Shown: positions 16,788 to 25,965 of the stretch, piece by piece
Layout of the letters: each line of letters starts with the position of its first letter
How positions within the stretch are numbered: the stretch's first letter is position 1
NCBI GenBank assembly: GCA_019241285.1
Contig: JAFAXD010000105.1
Span: forward strand, 1 to 48,687
Length of the DNA: 48,687 bases
Direction: 5' to 3'
From: Xanthobacteraceae bacterium
Lineage (GTDB): Bacteria; Pseudomonadota; Alphaproteobacteria; Rhizobiales; Xanthobacteraceae
Program-made: the position numbers and the translations under genes
Notes under the pieces: model-generated
What the model was told of the DNA's origin: nothing
The model's input: only the letters and a program-made list of their open reading frames with translations
The model's database searches: none

Positions 16788-16912
16788 GGACGGACCTCCG
16801 GCTACTGTTGAACGGCAGCAAACCTAAAGAGGCGCCATGTCGCGATTGTGACTTGTAGAACCGGAGCGCATTCAATCCGGGGCGAGTTTCTCTCCCCGCA
16901 TACGTTACTCCC

Positions 16913-18139
16913 CTACTCCGCCGCCAACGCGCGCCGGTTGAGTGGCAGTCCGAGTTCTTCCCACACGTCGACCAGAGCCTCCGCGAGCTCGTCGATCAGC
17001 GCGTCGTCATGGTACGGCGATGGCGTGATGCGCAACCGCTCCGTGCCCTTGGCAACGGTCGGATAGTTGATCGGCTGGATGTAGATCCCGTGCTGTTCGA
17101 GCAGCAGATCGCACGCTTGTTTGCAGCGCTCAGGATCGCCCACGAATACCGGTACGATGTGCGTGTCATTCGGCATGATCGGCAATCCGGCGGCAGCCAG
17201 AACCGACTTGGTGCGGCCGGCGCGATCCTGGTGGCGCTCGCGCTCCCAGCTCGATGCCTTCAGGTGGCGGATTGCGGCGGTTGCGGCGGCGCAGATCGCC
17301 GGCGGTAGCGCAGTGGTAAAGATGAAGCCCGGCGCATAGGAGCGCACGGCGTCGATCATTTGGGTGGACCCGGTGATATATCCGCCGAGGCAACCAAACG
17401 CTTTGGCGAGCGTGCCCTCGACCACGTCAATGCGATGCATTGTGCCGTCGCGGGCTGCGATGCCGGCGCCGCGAGGGCCGTACATGCCGACGGCATGTAC
17501 CTCGTCGATGTAGGTCATGGCGCCATGGCGCTCGGCGAGATCGCAGATCGCTTGCGTCGGCGCGACGTCGCCGTCCATGGAGTAGAGGCTCTCGAAGACG
17601 ATCATTTTCGGCCGATCAGCCGCTGCTCGCAGCAGTTCCTCGAGATGGCCCATGTCGTTGTGGCGGAAGATGCGCTTCTCACAGTTTGAGTGACGCACCC
17701 CTTCGATCATGGAATTGTGATTGAGCGCATCCGACAGGATCAGACAATTGGGAATGAGCTTCGCAATCGTCGCGATCCCGGTCTGGTTGGACACGTAACC
17801 CGACGTGAACACGAGCGCGGCTTCCTTGCCATGCAAGTCGGCGAGCTCACGCTCGAGCTCAACCAGCGGATGGTTGGTGCCGGCGATATTGCGGGTGCCG
17901 CCCGCGCCGGTGCCCATGCGGGTCGCGGTCTCGATCATGGCGCCGACCACCTTCGGGTGCTGGCCCATGCCGAGATAGTCGTTCGAGCACCAGATCACGA
18001 CGTCGCGGGCGCCTTCCGGGCAGTGCCACTTGGCGCGCGGAAACCGGCCAGCATGGCGCTCCAGATCGGCGAACACACGATAGCGCCGCTCATCGCGCAA
18101 TTTGGCGAGGGCATCGGCAAAATAGGTTTGATAATCCAT
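16913..18139 (-). CDS. hemA: 5-aminolevulinate synthase
   Basis: 408 residues. Condenses glycine and succinyl-CoA to 5-aminolevulinate, the first step of tetrapyrrole synthesis by the Shemin pathway used by alphaproteobacteria and mitochondria. PLP-dependent alpha-oxoamine synthase fold: glycine loop '[15 protein letters not shown]', 'LNHNSMIEG', the cofactor aspartate in '[12 protein letters not shown]' and the Schiff-base lysine K246 in '[13 protein letters not shown]'. C-terminal '[15 protein letters not shown]' is also typical. The length is normal. It appears monocistronic; the 216 bp upstream shows no other gene. Confidence 0.97.
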   Translation of the reverse strand: MDYQTYFADALAKLRDERRYRVFADLERHAGRFPRAKWHCPEGARDVVIWCSNDYLGMGQHPKVVGAMIETATRMGTGAGGTRNIAGTNHPLVELERELADLHGKEAALVFTSGYVSNQTGIATIAKLIPNCLILSDALNHNSMIEGVRHSNCEKRIFRHNDMGHLEELLRAAADRPKMIVFESLYSMDGDVAPTQAICDLAERHGAMTYIDEVHAVGMYGPRGAGIAARDGTMHRIDVVEGTLAKAFGCLGGYITGSTQMIDAVRSYAPGFIFTTALPPAICAAATAAIRHLKASSWERERHQDRAGRTKSVLAAAGLPIMPNDTHIVPVFVGDPERCKQACDLLLEQHGIYIQPINYPTVAKGTERLRITPSPYHDDALIDELAEALVDVWEELGLPLNRRALAAE

Positions 18140-18355
18140 ACCTTAAGTTCCCTTCTCCCGCTCGCCTCAAGCTTTTCTTAGAAGAGTTCCACAGCGGTTG
18201 TCGAGGCGTTATTGACCATGCGGCTTTATGGCGCTTTGCGTTGGATCAAGGGTGGAGAACTACGGGAAATCAGCGGCTTACGCGCACGTCCGAGAGATCG
18301 CCGTGACTACGTCGTGACCGAGACGGATACCGGTTTTCGCACGCACACAGCGCGC

Positions 18356-19651
18356 TTAGACCACGACCAGCTCGAATGGCCACTGATCGACGATCTCCTG
18401 GCCGGTCTGCGTCACGATGTAGGTATGGCCGAGAAAGATCCCGAAATTTCCCTCCGCGGTGATCGGGTTCGGTTCTGCCATGAACACCATGCCGGGTTTG
18501 AAGGTGCGCTCGAACGGCTCAGCATCGACGTGCTCGCAGAACACATGTGGCCCGTCGGTGATGAGGTCGATCCCATGCGCGTGAATCGGCCGCGACTGGA
18601 CCCCCATCTGGCGGAAAAACTTGCCGGCGGCCTGAACAGCCTCGACCGGATTGCCGGGTTTGATCTCGGCGGCCATGCGCTGATATCCGGGGAGCGTGAT
18701 CTCGTCCCAAAATCTGCGCACCATGTCGGTTGGCGGCCCAAGGCAAATCGGTGAGCCCACCTGTGCGGTGTAGCCACGGTAGCCGGCCGCAAGCTCCATG
18801 TTGATGATATCGCCACGCGCGAGCTTGCGCGCGGACGGACGCGGATTGCCGAACACCATTGCGGGATCTGACATCGAGGTTGACCCGATGATCAGGAAAT
18901 CGATATCGCCGCCGCCTTCCAGAATCGCCGCGCCGGCCGCCGCGCGCAGCTCATATTCGGTGACGCCCGGCTTGGCGCGCGCCGCCATGGCCTCCATGGC
19001 GCGCTGGCACAGGATGCCGGCCTTGCGCACGCAGTCGAGTTCCTCCGCACTGTGGATCGACAACAACTCGTGGATCCAGCCGTGCGTGAAGACGAACGTC
19101 GCGTTCGGCAGCTGTGACTTGAGCGTCTCGTATTGGTTGATCGGCAGATAGTCGCCATGCCGCGGGTCGACCTCCAACAGGCCGATGCGGCCGCGATCGA
19201 GTCCCAGCTCTTTGATGCGTTCGACCATCACTTCAGCATAACGGCCGCCGCGGCTGGATCGCACGTCGGACAGAGCCCCCGCCGTCTCGCGCCGCACGGC
19301 CTCGCAATGCGTCCCACCCATGGAATAGACCAAGGTCGGCTCGCCCGTGAGCGGCACCACCACGTAGCAGCACAGGGCATGCCACTCCCAGTGGCCGGTC
19401 AGCCACAGCATGCCGCCGCCAAAACTCCAATGGCTCGGACCGCCGGGCACGATGACGCAATTGAGACCTTCGGCGCGCATCTTATCGCGCAACGCCGCGT
19501 AACGGCGCGCATATTCCTGCTCGGAGAATTGCTCATAAACGGCGTCACGATAATACGGTGTGCCGCGCATCGTGTTGAAAGGCTGGTTGCGGTCGAGCTG
19601 CGTGCGCAGTTCGTCCCAGGCGAGCGAGGCTCGCCGCGGTGTCTCGTTCAT
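18356..19651 (-). CDS. M24 family (creatinase/aminopeptidase P-like) protein with altered metal site
   Basis: 431 residues from ATG 19651, preceded by AAGGA and 5 bp from the end of the binding-protein gene. N-terminal creatinase-type domain (about 50-200), then the pita-bread domain. In M24 peptidases the ligands are D, D, H, E, E. Here the first two positions read 'INMELAAGYRGYTAQVG' (Glu and Gln), the His region 'IHAHGIDL' is kept, 'MVFMAEPNP' keeps one Glu, and the last Glu (usually ED before the final strand) appears as Gly in 'GIFLGHTYIV'. Loss of ligands is the pattern of metal-free creatinase rather than of a peptidase. Linkage to an uptake system suggests it hydrolyses the imported compound; the substrate is unknown. 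Confidence 0.85.
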   Translation of the reverse strand: MNETPRRASLAWDELRTQLDRNQPFNTMRGTPYYRDAVYEQFSEQEYARRYAALRDKMRAEGLNCVIVPGGPSHWSFGGGMLWLTGHWEWHALCCYVVVPLTGEPTLVYSMGGTHCEAVRRETAGALSDVRSSRGGRYAEVMVERIKELGLDRGRIGLLEVDPRHGDYLPINQYETLKSQLPNATFVFTHGWIHELLSIHSAEELDCVRKAGILCQRAMEAMAARAKPGVTEYELRAAAGAAILEGGGDIDFLIIGSTSMSDPAMVFGNPRPSARKLARGDIINMELAAGYRGYTAQVGSPICLGPPTDMVRRFWDEITLPGYQRMAAEIKPGNPVEAVQAAGKFFRQMGVQSRPIHAHGIDLITDGPHVFCEHVDAEPFERTFKPGMVFMAEPNPITAEGNFGIFLGHTYIVTQTGQEIVDQWPFELVVV

Positions 19652-19656
19652 CAGCG

Positions 19657-20676
19657 TTAGTCCTTGCAATTGTTGATGGTGGTGTGGCCGCCGGCAGCGT
19701 CGACGGCTTCCGACGCAACCTTGAAGTCAACGATCTGGTCGAAGGTGAGTTTCTTCTCCGGCGGGATGTCGCCGTCATTGATGTTGTTCTGGTGGCTCCA
19801 TTCGGTGCGTTCACGTACGAAGCCCTCGTTGACCGAAAGGATGCAATTCTTGGTCAGCACGTCGATTGCGTATTCGACTGCGTCCTTGGGCTTCTGCGTT
19901 GCTTCCATGATGATCGGCACGACCTTGTCGCGGTCGCGGTAGATGGCGCGATTGGCTTCGATCATGGCGGCGATGGTGTCGCGGACCAGGTCATGGTCCT
20001 TGGCAATCATGGTATCGGCCGCGCCGTAGTGATTGAACGCAAACAGCGGCATCAGGTCGGTCACCATCATCAGCACATGCGCGCCGGGTTTTTGCTTCTG
20101 AACGAGATAGACGTCTTCCGGATGCAGCGCGACGCCCTCGATCTGGCCGGCCACGAAGCCGGGCAGACGTCCGGCGGTGCCCTGGGAGATAAACTGCGCA
20201 TCCTCGACCTTGAGGCCCGCCGAGCGCAGCACTTCTCGCCCCAGCAACCAGTTGAATCCACCCACGCCACCCGCCGCAGACAGCCGTCGGCCCTTAAGAT
20301 CGGCTGCGGTCTTCACGTCGGCCGGCACCACGTAGGCCTGCGGCGGTCGCGGAGCGAGACCCCAGACCTGGCGCGCCTTCAGCCCTTGAGCAATCGCGGT
20401 GTCAGGCAGGTTGGAGATTGCCGTGCCCTGTCCGACGGCGGTAACCGACGTCCCGGCAAGACCGCCGTCGAACTGGATGATGTTGGCCTCGACGCAGTGT
20501 TTGGCGAAGTAGCCGAGCGCTTTGGCAATGTAGGGTGCCGTATGCACCACGTTGGGCGGAGCGACCGCGACGCCGACATTGACCTTGCGCGGCGCCGGAC
20601 ATGGTTGTTGGGCGATTGCGCTCCCCTGCGACAACAGAATGACGGAAACAGCAGCGAATAACGGCGCGCGGCGCAT
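19657..20676 (-). CDS. ABC transporter substrate-binding protein, NitT/TauT (NMT1-like) family
   Basis: 339 residues with a signal peptide ending 'GSAIAQ'. The fold is of the SsuA/THI5 type: 'VNVGVAVAPPNVVHTAPYIA' at the start, 'LGYFAKHCVEANIIQFDGG' and 'LKGRRLSAAGGVGG', and a C-terminal helical part. Two cysteines near the start and 'TKNCILSV' plus the final 'NNCKD' may form disulfides. It captures a small solute in the periplasm for the permease/ATPase encoded just upstream in the same unit. Confidence 0.9.
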   Translation of the reverse strand: MRRAPLFAAVSVILLSQGSAIAQQPCPAPRKVNVGVAVAPPNVVHTAPYIAKALGYFAKHCVEANIIQFDGGLAGTSVTAVGQGTAISNLPDTAIAQGLKARQVWGLAPRPPQAYVVPADVKTAADLKGRRLSAAGGVGGFNWLLGREVLRSAGLKVEDAQFISQGTAGRLPGFVAGQIEGVALHPEDVYLVQKQKPGAHVLMMVTDLMPLFAFNHYGAADTMIAKDHDLVRDTIAAMIEANRAIYRDRDKVVPIIMEATQKPKDAVEYAIDVLTKNCILSVNEGFVRERTEWSHQNNINDGDIPPEKKLTFDQIVDFKVASEAVDAAGGHTTINNCKD

Positions 20677-20743
20677 AGAGGTCCTCCCGAAAGTCTTTTT
20701 GTCGTTGCAAATTGTAACGCGAATGGCGCGCGTGTCGAAAGTG

Positions 20744-21598
20744 TCATTCGTGTCGGTCGGCGGCTATCCAGGGCGCGAGCTTGAGCTCGATGACGCGCAG
20801 CAGCGCGGTGAGCGCGACCCCGAGAATGCCGAGCGTCACGATCGGTACAAACATCTTGTCCACCTGATAGGTGCCGGCGGCACGCACGATCAGATAGCCG
20901 ATGCCTGAGACGGCCGTGTAGAGATCGGCCAGCACCATGCCGATGAGGCCGCGCCCGACCGCGAGCCGTAGTCCGGTCAGGATGAATGGAAGTGCTCCCG
21001 GTAGCACGATGTTGGTCCAAAGCTGCCGCTCGCTGCATCGGAATGAGCGCCCGACCTCGATCAGGCGCGGATCGACATTCTTCACCCCCTGATAGGTATT
21101 GATCGCCATCGGGAAGAACGCGAACAGAAACAGGATGATCACCTTTGCGGTGGTCTCATAGCCCGCCCACAACACGATCAGCGGCACAAGCGCGACGGTC
21201 GGAATCGAGTAGAGGAACGTGATGTAGACGCCGAATGCGACGTCGATGACCCAACAGCGCGCGAGCAGAAGGCCGACCGCGATGCCAACCAGAGACGCGA
21301 GGACGAGCCCGATCGCCAGCACCACGAGGCTTGGCCACAAATAGGCCCACAGCTCGCCGCTCGCGATCATGCCGACAGCCGCATGAGCGACGGCGCTCGG
21401 GGTGGTGAACAAAGCCGGGCTGATATCAGCACCGAACCATTGCCAGGCCGCGAGCACGACGATCACTGAGGCAAGCCGAATGAGGATGATCGCGCCGGCG
21501 CGCTGGCGGCGCCGCCGCGCGGCTGTCGCCTGTGCGTGCGAGCGATCGAAATCCTCGCTGGGCGTCGGCAGGGCCTGCTGGTGCGCCTCGACGGTCAT
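20744..21598 (-). CDS. ABC transporter permease, NitT/TauT family
   Basis: 284 residues, six predicted membrane helices after a charged N-terminus of about 35 residues. The cytoplasmic EAA loop, which docks on the ATPase, reads 'EVGRSFRCSERQLWTNIVLP' followed by GALP. The start codon overlaps the ATPase stop (ATGA), so translation is coupled. The binding-protein gene follows after 67 bp. Belongs to the SsuC/TauC/NrtB group. Confidence 0.92.
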   Translation of the reverse strand: MTVEAHQQALPTPSEDFDRSHAQATAARRRRQRAGAIILIRLASVIVVLAAWQWFGADISPALFTTPSAVAHAAVGMIASGELWAYLWPSLVVLAIGLVLASLVGIAVGLLLARCWVIDVAFGVYITFLYSIPTVALVPLIVLWAGYETTAKVIILFLFAFFPMAINTYQGVKNVDPRLIEVGRSFRCSERQLWTNIVLPGALPFILTGLRLAVGRGLIGMVLADLYTAVSGIGYLIVRAAGTYQVDKMFVPIVTLGILGVALTALLRVIELKLAPWIAADRHE

Positions 21599-22383
21599 GC
21601 AACTGCTCGCGTCGAGTGCACGTGTTTGAGCTCGTGCCAGATGTGCGCGCGTAGCTCCGCGAATCTTGCGTCTGCCCGGACGTCATCAACGCTGCGCGGG
21701 CGCGCAAATGGAACGGTGATCGTTTCCTTGATGCGCCCGGGCCGCGCGCTCATGATGGCAATGCGGTCCCCGAGCAGGATGGCCTCATCGATCGAGTGGG
21801 TGATGAACACCATCGTTTTGCGCTCCTCGGGACGCTGCATCAATCCGAGCAATTCCTCCTGCAGGATCTCGCGTGTCTGCGCGTCAAGCGCGGCAAACGG
21901 CTCGTCCATCAACAGAACCCGCGGGTTGATGGCAAGCGCACGCACCAGACCGACGCGCTGCTGCATCCCACCGGATAGCTGATAGGGATAGTGTTGCTCG
22001 AACCCGGTCAGTCCGACCAACTCGAGATAATGATGAACCCTGGCCTTGATCTCGGCGGCCGGCGTGCGGTCCACGGCGAGGCCGAACGCGGCGTTGTCGT
22101 AAACGGTTTTCCACGGCAACAGACCAAAGTGTTGGAACACCATCGCCACTCCGTCGGGCGGCCCCTTCACCGGCTTGCCGCCGACGATGAGCTCGCCTGA
22201 GCTGAGCTCAGCTAGGCCGGCGATACAGCGCAAAAAGGTGGTCTTCCCGCAGCCCGACGGCCCGACCACGCATAGGATCTCGTGCTCCGTGACGGTCAGT
22301 GACAGCTGCCGGAAAGCCACGACGGCGCCGTCGAGAAAAAGCTTCGTTGCCTGGCGCGCAATGATCGCCGCGTCGCGGTCCAT
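21595..22383 (-). CDS. ABC transporter ATP-binding protein, NitT/TauT family
   Basis: 262 residues from ATG 22383, preceded by GGGAGG; the frame continues upstream but without family sequence. Walker A 'GPSGCGKTT', Q-loop 'MVFQHFGLLPW', signature 'LSGGMQQR', Walker B 'VLLMDEPFAALD' and switch His in 'VFITHSIDEA' are all intact. First gene of the ATPase-permease-binding protein-M24 unit. Energises uptake of an unidentified small molecule. Confidence 0.94.
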   Translation of the reverse strand: MDRDAAIIARQATKLFLDGAVVAFRQLSLTVTEHEILCVVGPSGCGKTTFLRCIAGLAELSSGELIVGGKPVKGPPDGVAMVFQHFGLLPWKTVYDNAAFGLAVDRTPAAEIKARVHHYLELVGLTGFEQHYPYQLSGGMQQRVGLVRALAINPRVLLMDEPFAALDAQTREILQEELLGLMQRPEERKTMVFITHSIDEAILLGDRIAIMSARPGRIKETITVPFARPRSVDDVRADARFAELRAHIWHELKHVHSTRAVA

Positions 22384-22492
22384 TGTTCCTCCCTGTAGTC
22401 CGAAGCGGCACGCTAACACAGATGCACGGCTGGTTCGGACAGTGTCGTAAAAGCCTGCTGTAAGTTTTCGGAGATTGGCCGTGCGGGCAAAA

Positions 22493-23842
22493 TCAAGCAA
22501 ACGTTTCGGCAGTGAACCGAAACGCGCTTGCAGTCCCGGCGAGGGGCACGTTGGGAAGTCCGGCCTTCTGCTTCAATCGACCGAGAAAATCCGGTGGTGA
22601 GGGAAGGTCGCTCCACACCTTGGGAAGAAACAGCGCGCGGTGATCAGCCTGGCGGATCATGAGTCCGTCCACGCCCGGCCGCAGCCGATCAAGCAGATCG
22701 GCGTCGCTGACAAATGGCTGACAGCGCAAATGGCTCAGGATCGAGATGGAAATCGTCGCTTGTGAGATCTCCTGGGCGCTCATCGGGTTGAAACGGTGAT
22801 CCTGCAGGGCGGCTTTTTGGGTGTTGGCCACCACATCGGCGATGAGCGGCGCAACGGGAGCCACCGTTCCGACGCAGCCGCGCAATTGACCGCCAAGCTC
22901 GATGGTCACGAAGGTGGCCCGCTGCGCACGTAGCGCCGGCGGGAAGCTCAGCAAGTTGAGCTCGGGCGGCCGGCCTTTGGCAGCGATATGGCGCAGCGTG
23001 GCATAGGCGGCATCGACCAGCATTCGCCGGTGGGAATCGGCGAGCCGCGCGGTTTCGGCATCTTCAAACGTGTAGGCGCCGTATCCTACGACCCGGTCAC
23101 GCGGGCCGCGCGTATCCCCGGAATTGCGCAGGTCCCGAGTCGTCGCGCGCAGATCGAGCTCGTGCGCCCGGCGCAGCAGTCCAGCAATTGCACGGTGGCC
23201 GCATGCGCCGTTTGCATCGACCCGCGCCGGCGCGATCACTTCGATGGCTTGGGACGTGATCAGGTCGAGGGAACGCGCCGCATCATAGTCGTGATAGTGG
23301 CTCAAGTCGGAACTTACGATAATCAGGGTTTCCGGCCCGCCCCAGAGCGTCGCAAGCACCCGTTCCACGGCTTCCACGCTGGTCTCACCCACGATGAGCG
23401 GCACCACGGCCGCTCGCGGGAACAGCACCTGGATGAACGGCAGTTCCACCTCGAGGGCGTGCTCGCCGTCGAACGCGGCATCAATCAGGCGCACGTCCGG
23501 ATCCTGCAGCGCGACATCAACTCCGGCATGATCTATGGCAACCGTGCCCAATGGCGTTGCCAACCCAGTCGCGGTCGGTACCGCAATGCCGAAGAAATGC
23601 ATCCGATGGGTCGGGCCAATCAGCACGATGCGGCGGATGCGGTCCCTCAGGTGGGCCACACTCTGAAACGACGTGCCCGCGATCGGGCCGGAATAGATAT
23701 ATCCCGCATGGGGCGCGACAATCGCTTTCGCCTGGACTGGTTCGACTTGCGCGGCGGCGAGTGCGCCGCGCACGGCGCGGTCGAGGGCGTCCGGGTTGGC
23801 CGGATAGAATGTACCTGCGACGGCGGGCGCGCGGATCGTCAT
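22493..23842 (-). CDS. MEMO1-AMMECR1 fusion (AmmeMemoRadiSam system proteins B and A)
   Basis: 449 residues, two domains. Residues 1 to about 265 are a MEMO domain: 'RAPAVAGTFYPANPDALDRA', 'IVAPHAGYIYSG', 'VLIGPTHRMHF', 'EHALEVELPF' and 'SSDLSHYHDYD', with His and Asp residues at the positions of the dioxygenase-like metal site. Residues about 280-449 are AMMECR1, with the hallmark 'LRGCVGT' and 'NPMSAQEI'. The radical-SAM partner is transcribed divergently 67 bp away. The three components co-occur widely in bacteria and archaea, and the biochemical role remains unsettled. Here A and B are fused into one chain. Confidence 0.93.
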   Translation of the reverse strand: MTIRAPAVAGTFYPANPDALDRAVRGALAAAQVEPVQAKAIVAPHAGYIYSGPIAGTSFQSVAHLRDRIRRIVLIGPTHRMHFFGIAVPTATGLATPLGTVAIDHAGVDVALQDPDVRLIDAAFDGEHALEVELPFIQVLFPRAAVVPLIVGETSVEAVERVLATLWGGPETLIIVSSDLSHYHDYDAARSLDLITSQAIEVIAPARVDANGACGHRAIAGLLRRAHELDLRATTRDLRNSGDTRGPRDRVVGYGAYTFEDAETARLADSHRRMLVDAAYATLRHIAAKGRPPELNLLSFPPALRAQRATFVTIELGGQLRGCVGTVAPVAPLIADVVANTQKAALQDHRFNPMSAQEISQATISISILSHLRCQPFVSDADLLDRLRPGVDGLMIRQADHRALFLPKVWSDLPSPPDFLGRLKQKAGLPNVPLAGTASAFRFTAETFA

Positions 23843-23909
23843 GGGAGTGATTGGGTCGGTTGCCGTAAGATATAATCTTCCTATCTAACCGCTACAAGAA
23901 CTGAACAAC

Positions 23910-24989
23910 ATGTCTATCACCGACACAGTTCCAACACGCTATTGGCAAACGCTCGAGGATGGGCGTGTGCAGTGCGACATATGTCCTCGTCATTGCCGGC
24001 TCGGCGAAGGCCAGCGCGGGTTGTGTTTCGTGCGTGCGCGCGAGCACGATCAGATCGTGCTGAAGACTTACGGCCGTTCGTCCGGTTTTTGTGTCGACCC
24101 GATTGAGAAAAAGCCCTTGAATCACTTCCTGCCCGGCACCCCGGTGCTTTCGTTCGGCACGGCCGGTTGCAACCTCACCTGCAAATTCTGCCAGAACTGG
24201 GATATCTCGAAGTCGCGCGAAATCGACACCCTCGCCGACAGCGCTTCGCCACAGGCCCTTGCCCGCGTAGCACAACAAACCGAATGTCGGTCGGTTGCGT
24301 TCACCTACAACGACCCGGTGATTTTCTTCGAGTACGCGATCGATGTGGCTCAGGCGTGCCATGCGGTTGGCGTGAAGACCGTGGCAGTGACTGCCGGGTA
24401 TATCTCTCCGCAGCCGCGCGTCGAGTTTTTCCGGCACATGGACGCAGCGAATGTTGATCTCAAGGGATTTTCCGAAGAGTTCTATCATCGGCTCTGCACG
24501 GCCAGCTTGGCAGCTGTCCTCGACACGCTCAGCTACATCAAGCATGAAACGGATTGTTGGCTTGAGATTACTACGTTATTGATTCCGGGTGAGAATGACT
24601 CGGAGCAAGAACTTCACGCTCTGTCGCAATGGATTTTTGATCAGCTCGGTCCCGACGTTCCGTTGCACTTCACGGCTTTCCATCCCGACTACAAGATGCG
24701 GGACAAATCGCACACCCCGCACGCCACTCTGATCAAAGCTCATGAGATCGCCCGCACGACCGGGCTCTCGCACGTCTATGTCGGCAATGTGCGCGACCCG
24801 GTGCGCGGCAGTACCTACTGCGCCAAGTGCGGGGAACGACTGATTGGACGCGACGGTTACGTCATCACTGATTACAAGCTTGATGCCGGCGGGGGGTGCC
24901 GAAACTGCGGGACGCGTCTCGGGGGAGTGTTCGACACCGCCCCGGGCCACTGGGGCGCTCGGCGCGTTCCGGTACGCATGGCGAGCTGA
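23910..24989 (+). CDS. amrS: AmmeMemoRadiSam system radical SAM enzyme
   Basis: 359 residues. An N-terminal Cys-rich segment 'CDICPRHCRLGEGQRGLC' precedes the radical-SAM core with the 4Fe-4S motif CNLTCKFC (CxxxCxxC) followed by 'QNWDIS'. Conserved 'VAFTYNDPVIFFEY' and 'VDLKGFSEEFY' match the pyruvate formate-lyase-activating-like AmrS family. A C-terminal extension carries two further CxxC pairs ('YCAKCGERL' and 'CRNCGTRLGG'), likely a zinc ribbon. It shares the intergenic promoter region with the MEMO-AMMECR1 fusion. Confidence 0.93.
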   Translation: MSITDTVPTRYWQTLEDGRVQCDICPRHCRLGEGQRGLCFVRAREHDQIVLKTYGRSSGFCVDPIEKKPLNHFLPGTPVLSFGTAGCNLTCKFCQNWDISKSREIDTLADSASPQALARVAQQTECRSVAFTYNDPVIFFEYAIDVAQACHAVGVKTVAVTAGYISPQPRVEFFRHMDAANVDLKGFSEEFYHRLCTASLAAVLDTLSYIKHETDCWLEITTLLIPGENDSEQELHALSQWIFDQLGPDVPLHFTAFHPDYKMRDKSHTPHATLIKAHEIARTTGLSHVYVGNVRDPVRGSTYCAKCGERLIGRDGYVITDYKLDAGGGCRNCGTRLGGVFDTAPGHWGARRVPVRMAS

Positions 24990-25047
24990 GGACCATGGAA
25001 CCGGTGCGGTTGCGCTTGTGTTGTCTTGAGCAACATTGGAGCAGGCA

Positions 25048-25437
25048 ATGAGCAACCGCTTGAAAGCAATGGTGGGAGGGGCCGTTCTGCTGTGTGGTCC
25101 CGTGCTGGTCCTGGCGCAGACGCCGACCACTTTGATGGCACAGGCGCAGAAGGATGCACCGATCGTCTCGAGCGAGCGGACGATCAACCTTACCGAGGAG
25201 AATCGCTACCTCATTCGGGAGATTGTCCTCAAGGACCCCAACGTTCCCAAGGAGCAGGGACCGCGGGCCGCGATTGGCGATTCGCTGCCTCCCGGCGTTG
25301 CCACCCAACCGTTTCCTGCGGACGTGGCGCAAAAAATTCCGGCTCTGCGCTCGCACCGATTCTTCGTCACCGACCAAGAGGTCGTGATCGTCGACCCCAA
25401 GAGCAACAAGGTCGCTGATATCGTGAAGTCGCAGTGA
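25048..25437 (+). CDS. exported DUF1236-type protein
   Basis: 129 residues from ATG 25048 with GGAGCAGG upstream. Signal peptide 'AVLLCGPVLVLAQT', then a mixed region ending with the closing beta hairpin 'HRFFVTDQEVVIVDPKSNKV', which is the recognisable end of DUF1236 domains. These are short periplasmic proteins found mostly in rhizobia; function unknown. Its stop codon abuts the stop of the convergent gene at 25438. Confidence 0.82.
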   Translation: MSNRLKAMVGGAVLLCGPVLVLAQTPTTLMAQAQKDAPIVSSERTINLTEENRYLIREIVLKDPNVPKEQGPRAAIGDSLPPGVATQPFPADVAQKIPALRSHRFFVTDQEVVIVDPKSNKVADIVKSQ

Positions 25438-25842
25438 TCAGGGGCGCGGCGCGCGCAACGGAAATAGCGGGTTCGCAAAAGGGGCCCGGGTGTGAGTCTC
25501 AATCGCCGCTCGGGCCAGATCGCGCAGCGTCGGAAGCTTGGCGATGGCGGCCATGTCGTTGTCGGCTCGGTGATCGGCAATCGCCTCCATCCGGCAAAGC
25601 AACGCCAGAACCCGATCGGTCTTGAGCAGGGCCGTCTCGGCGCGATGCCGCGCCAGGGCAACCGATCTGCCGCTGATCGCGTCGCGATCGCCCTGCAGAT
25701 AGCGCACAAAATCAAGGAACGGCTGATGTGCGGTCCGCAGCGCTCGCTGCGTTGCTAGATCGTAACGGGGTGCTTCGGGAGCAACGCTTGGAACGTCTCC
25801 GGCGGGGATCTCGGCGGCCTCAGGGGAAAGTTGGTTGGGCAC
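25438..25842 (-). CDS. helical protein of unknown function, repressor-island gene
   Basis: 134 residues from GTG 25842. A TTG at 25875 is in frame but overlaps the -10 box of the promoter, so it cannot serve as start. The product is soluble and helical, with many Ala/Arg and His residues ('HQPFLDFVRYLQGDRDAISG', 'LALLCRMEAIADHRADNDM') and a Pro-rich N-terminus. Codon use is normal for the window. Its promoter carries the same 9-bp palindrome as the S24 repressor promoter region, suggesting control by those repressors. Function unknown. Confidence 0.6.
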   Translation of the reverse strand: MPNQLSPEAAEIPAGDVPSVAPEAPRYDLATQRALRTAHQPFLDFVRYLQGDRDAISGRSVALARHRAETALLKTDRVLALLCRMEAIADHRADNDMAAIAKLPTLRDLARAAIETHTRAPFANPLFPLRAPRP

Positions 25843-25874
25843 TGTACGCTCGCGTCTTTGCAACAACACGCACA

Positions 25875-25910
25875 ATTATACGGGGCGCCGCCGAAGCGTC
25901 AATAACTTAT
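25875..25910 (-). promoter_or_regulatory. strong promoter with adjacent ATAACTTAT operator candidate
   Basis: Minus strand: TTGACG (25897-25902), 16-bp spacer, TATAAT (25875-25880), among the best promoter matches in the window. The palindrome ATAAGTTAT (25902-25910) abuts and shares one base with the -35 box. The same 9-mer occurs at 27421-27429 in the divergent repressor region. It is a plausible binding site for one or both S24 repressors. Confidence 0.6.
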
Positions 25911-25965
25911 ATTATTAGAGACATTGACGAGGGTTGGTTTGGGGGTAGAACGCCGCAGCTGCGAA

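Noticed and set aside
25843-25875. TTG 25875 as the start of the 25438-25842 gene
   Set aside because: The TTG shares bases with the TATAAT box of the best promoter, so it would lie upstream of the transcript start.
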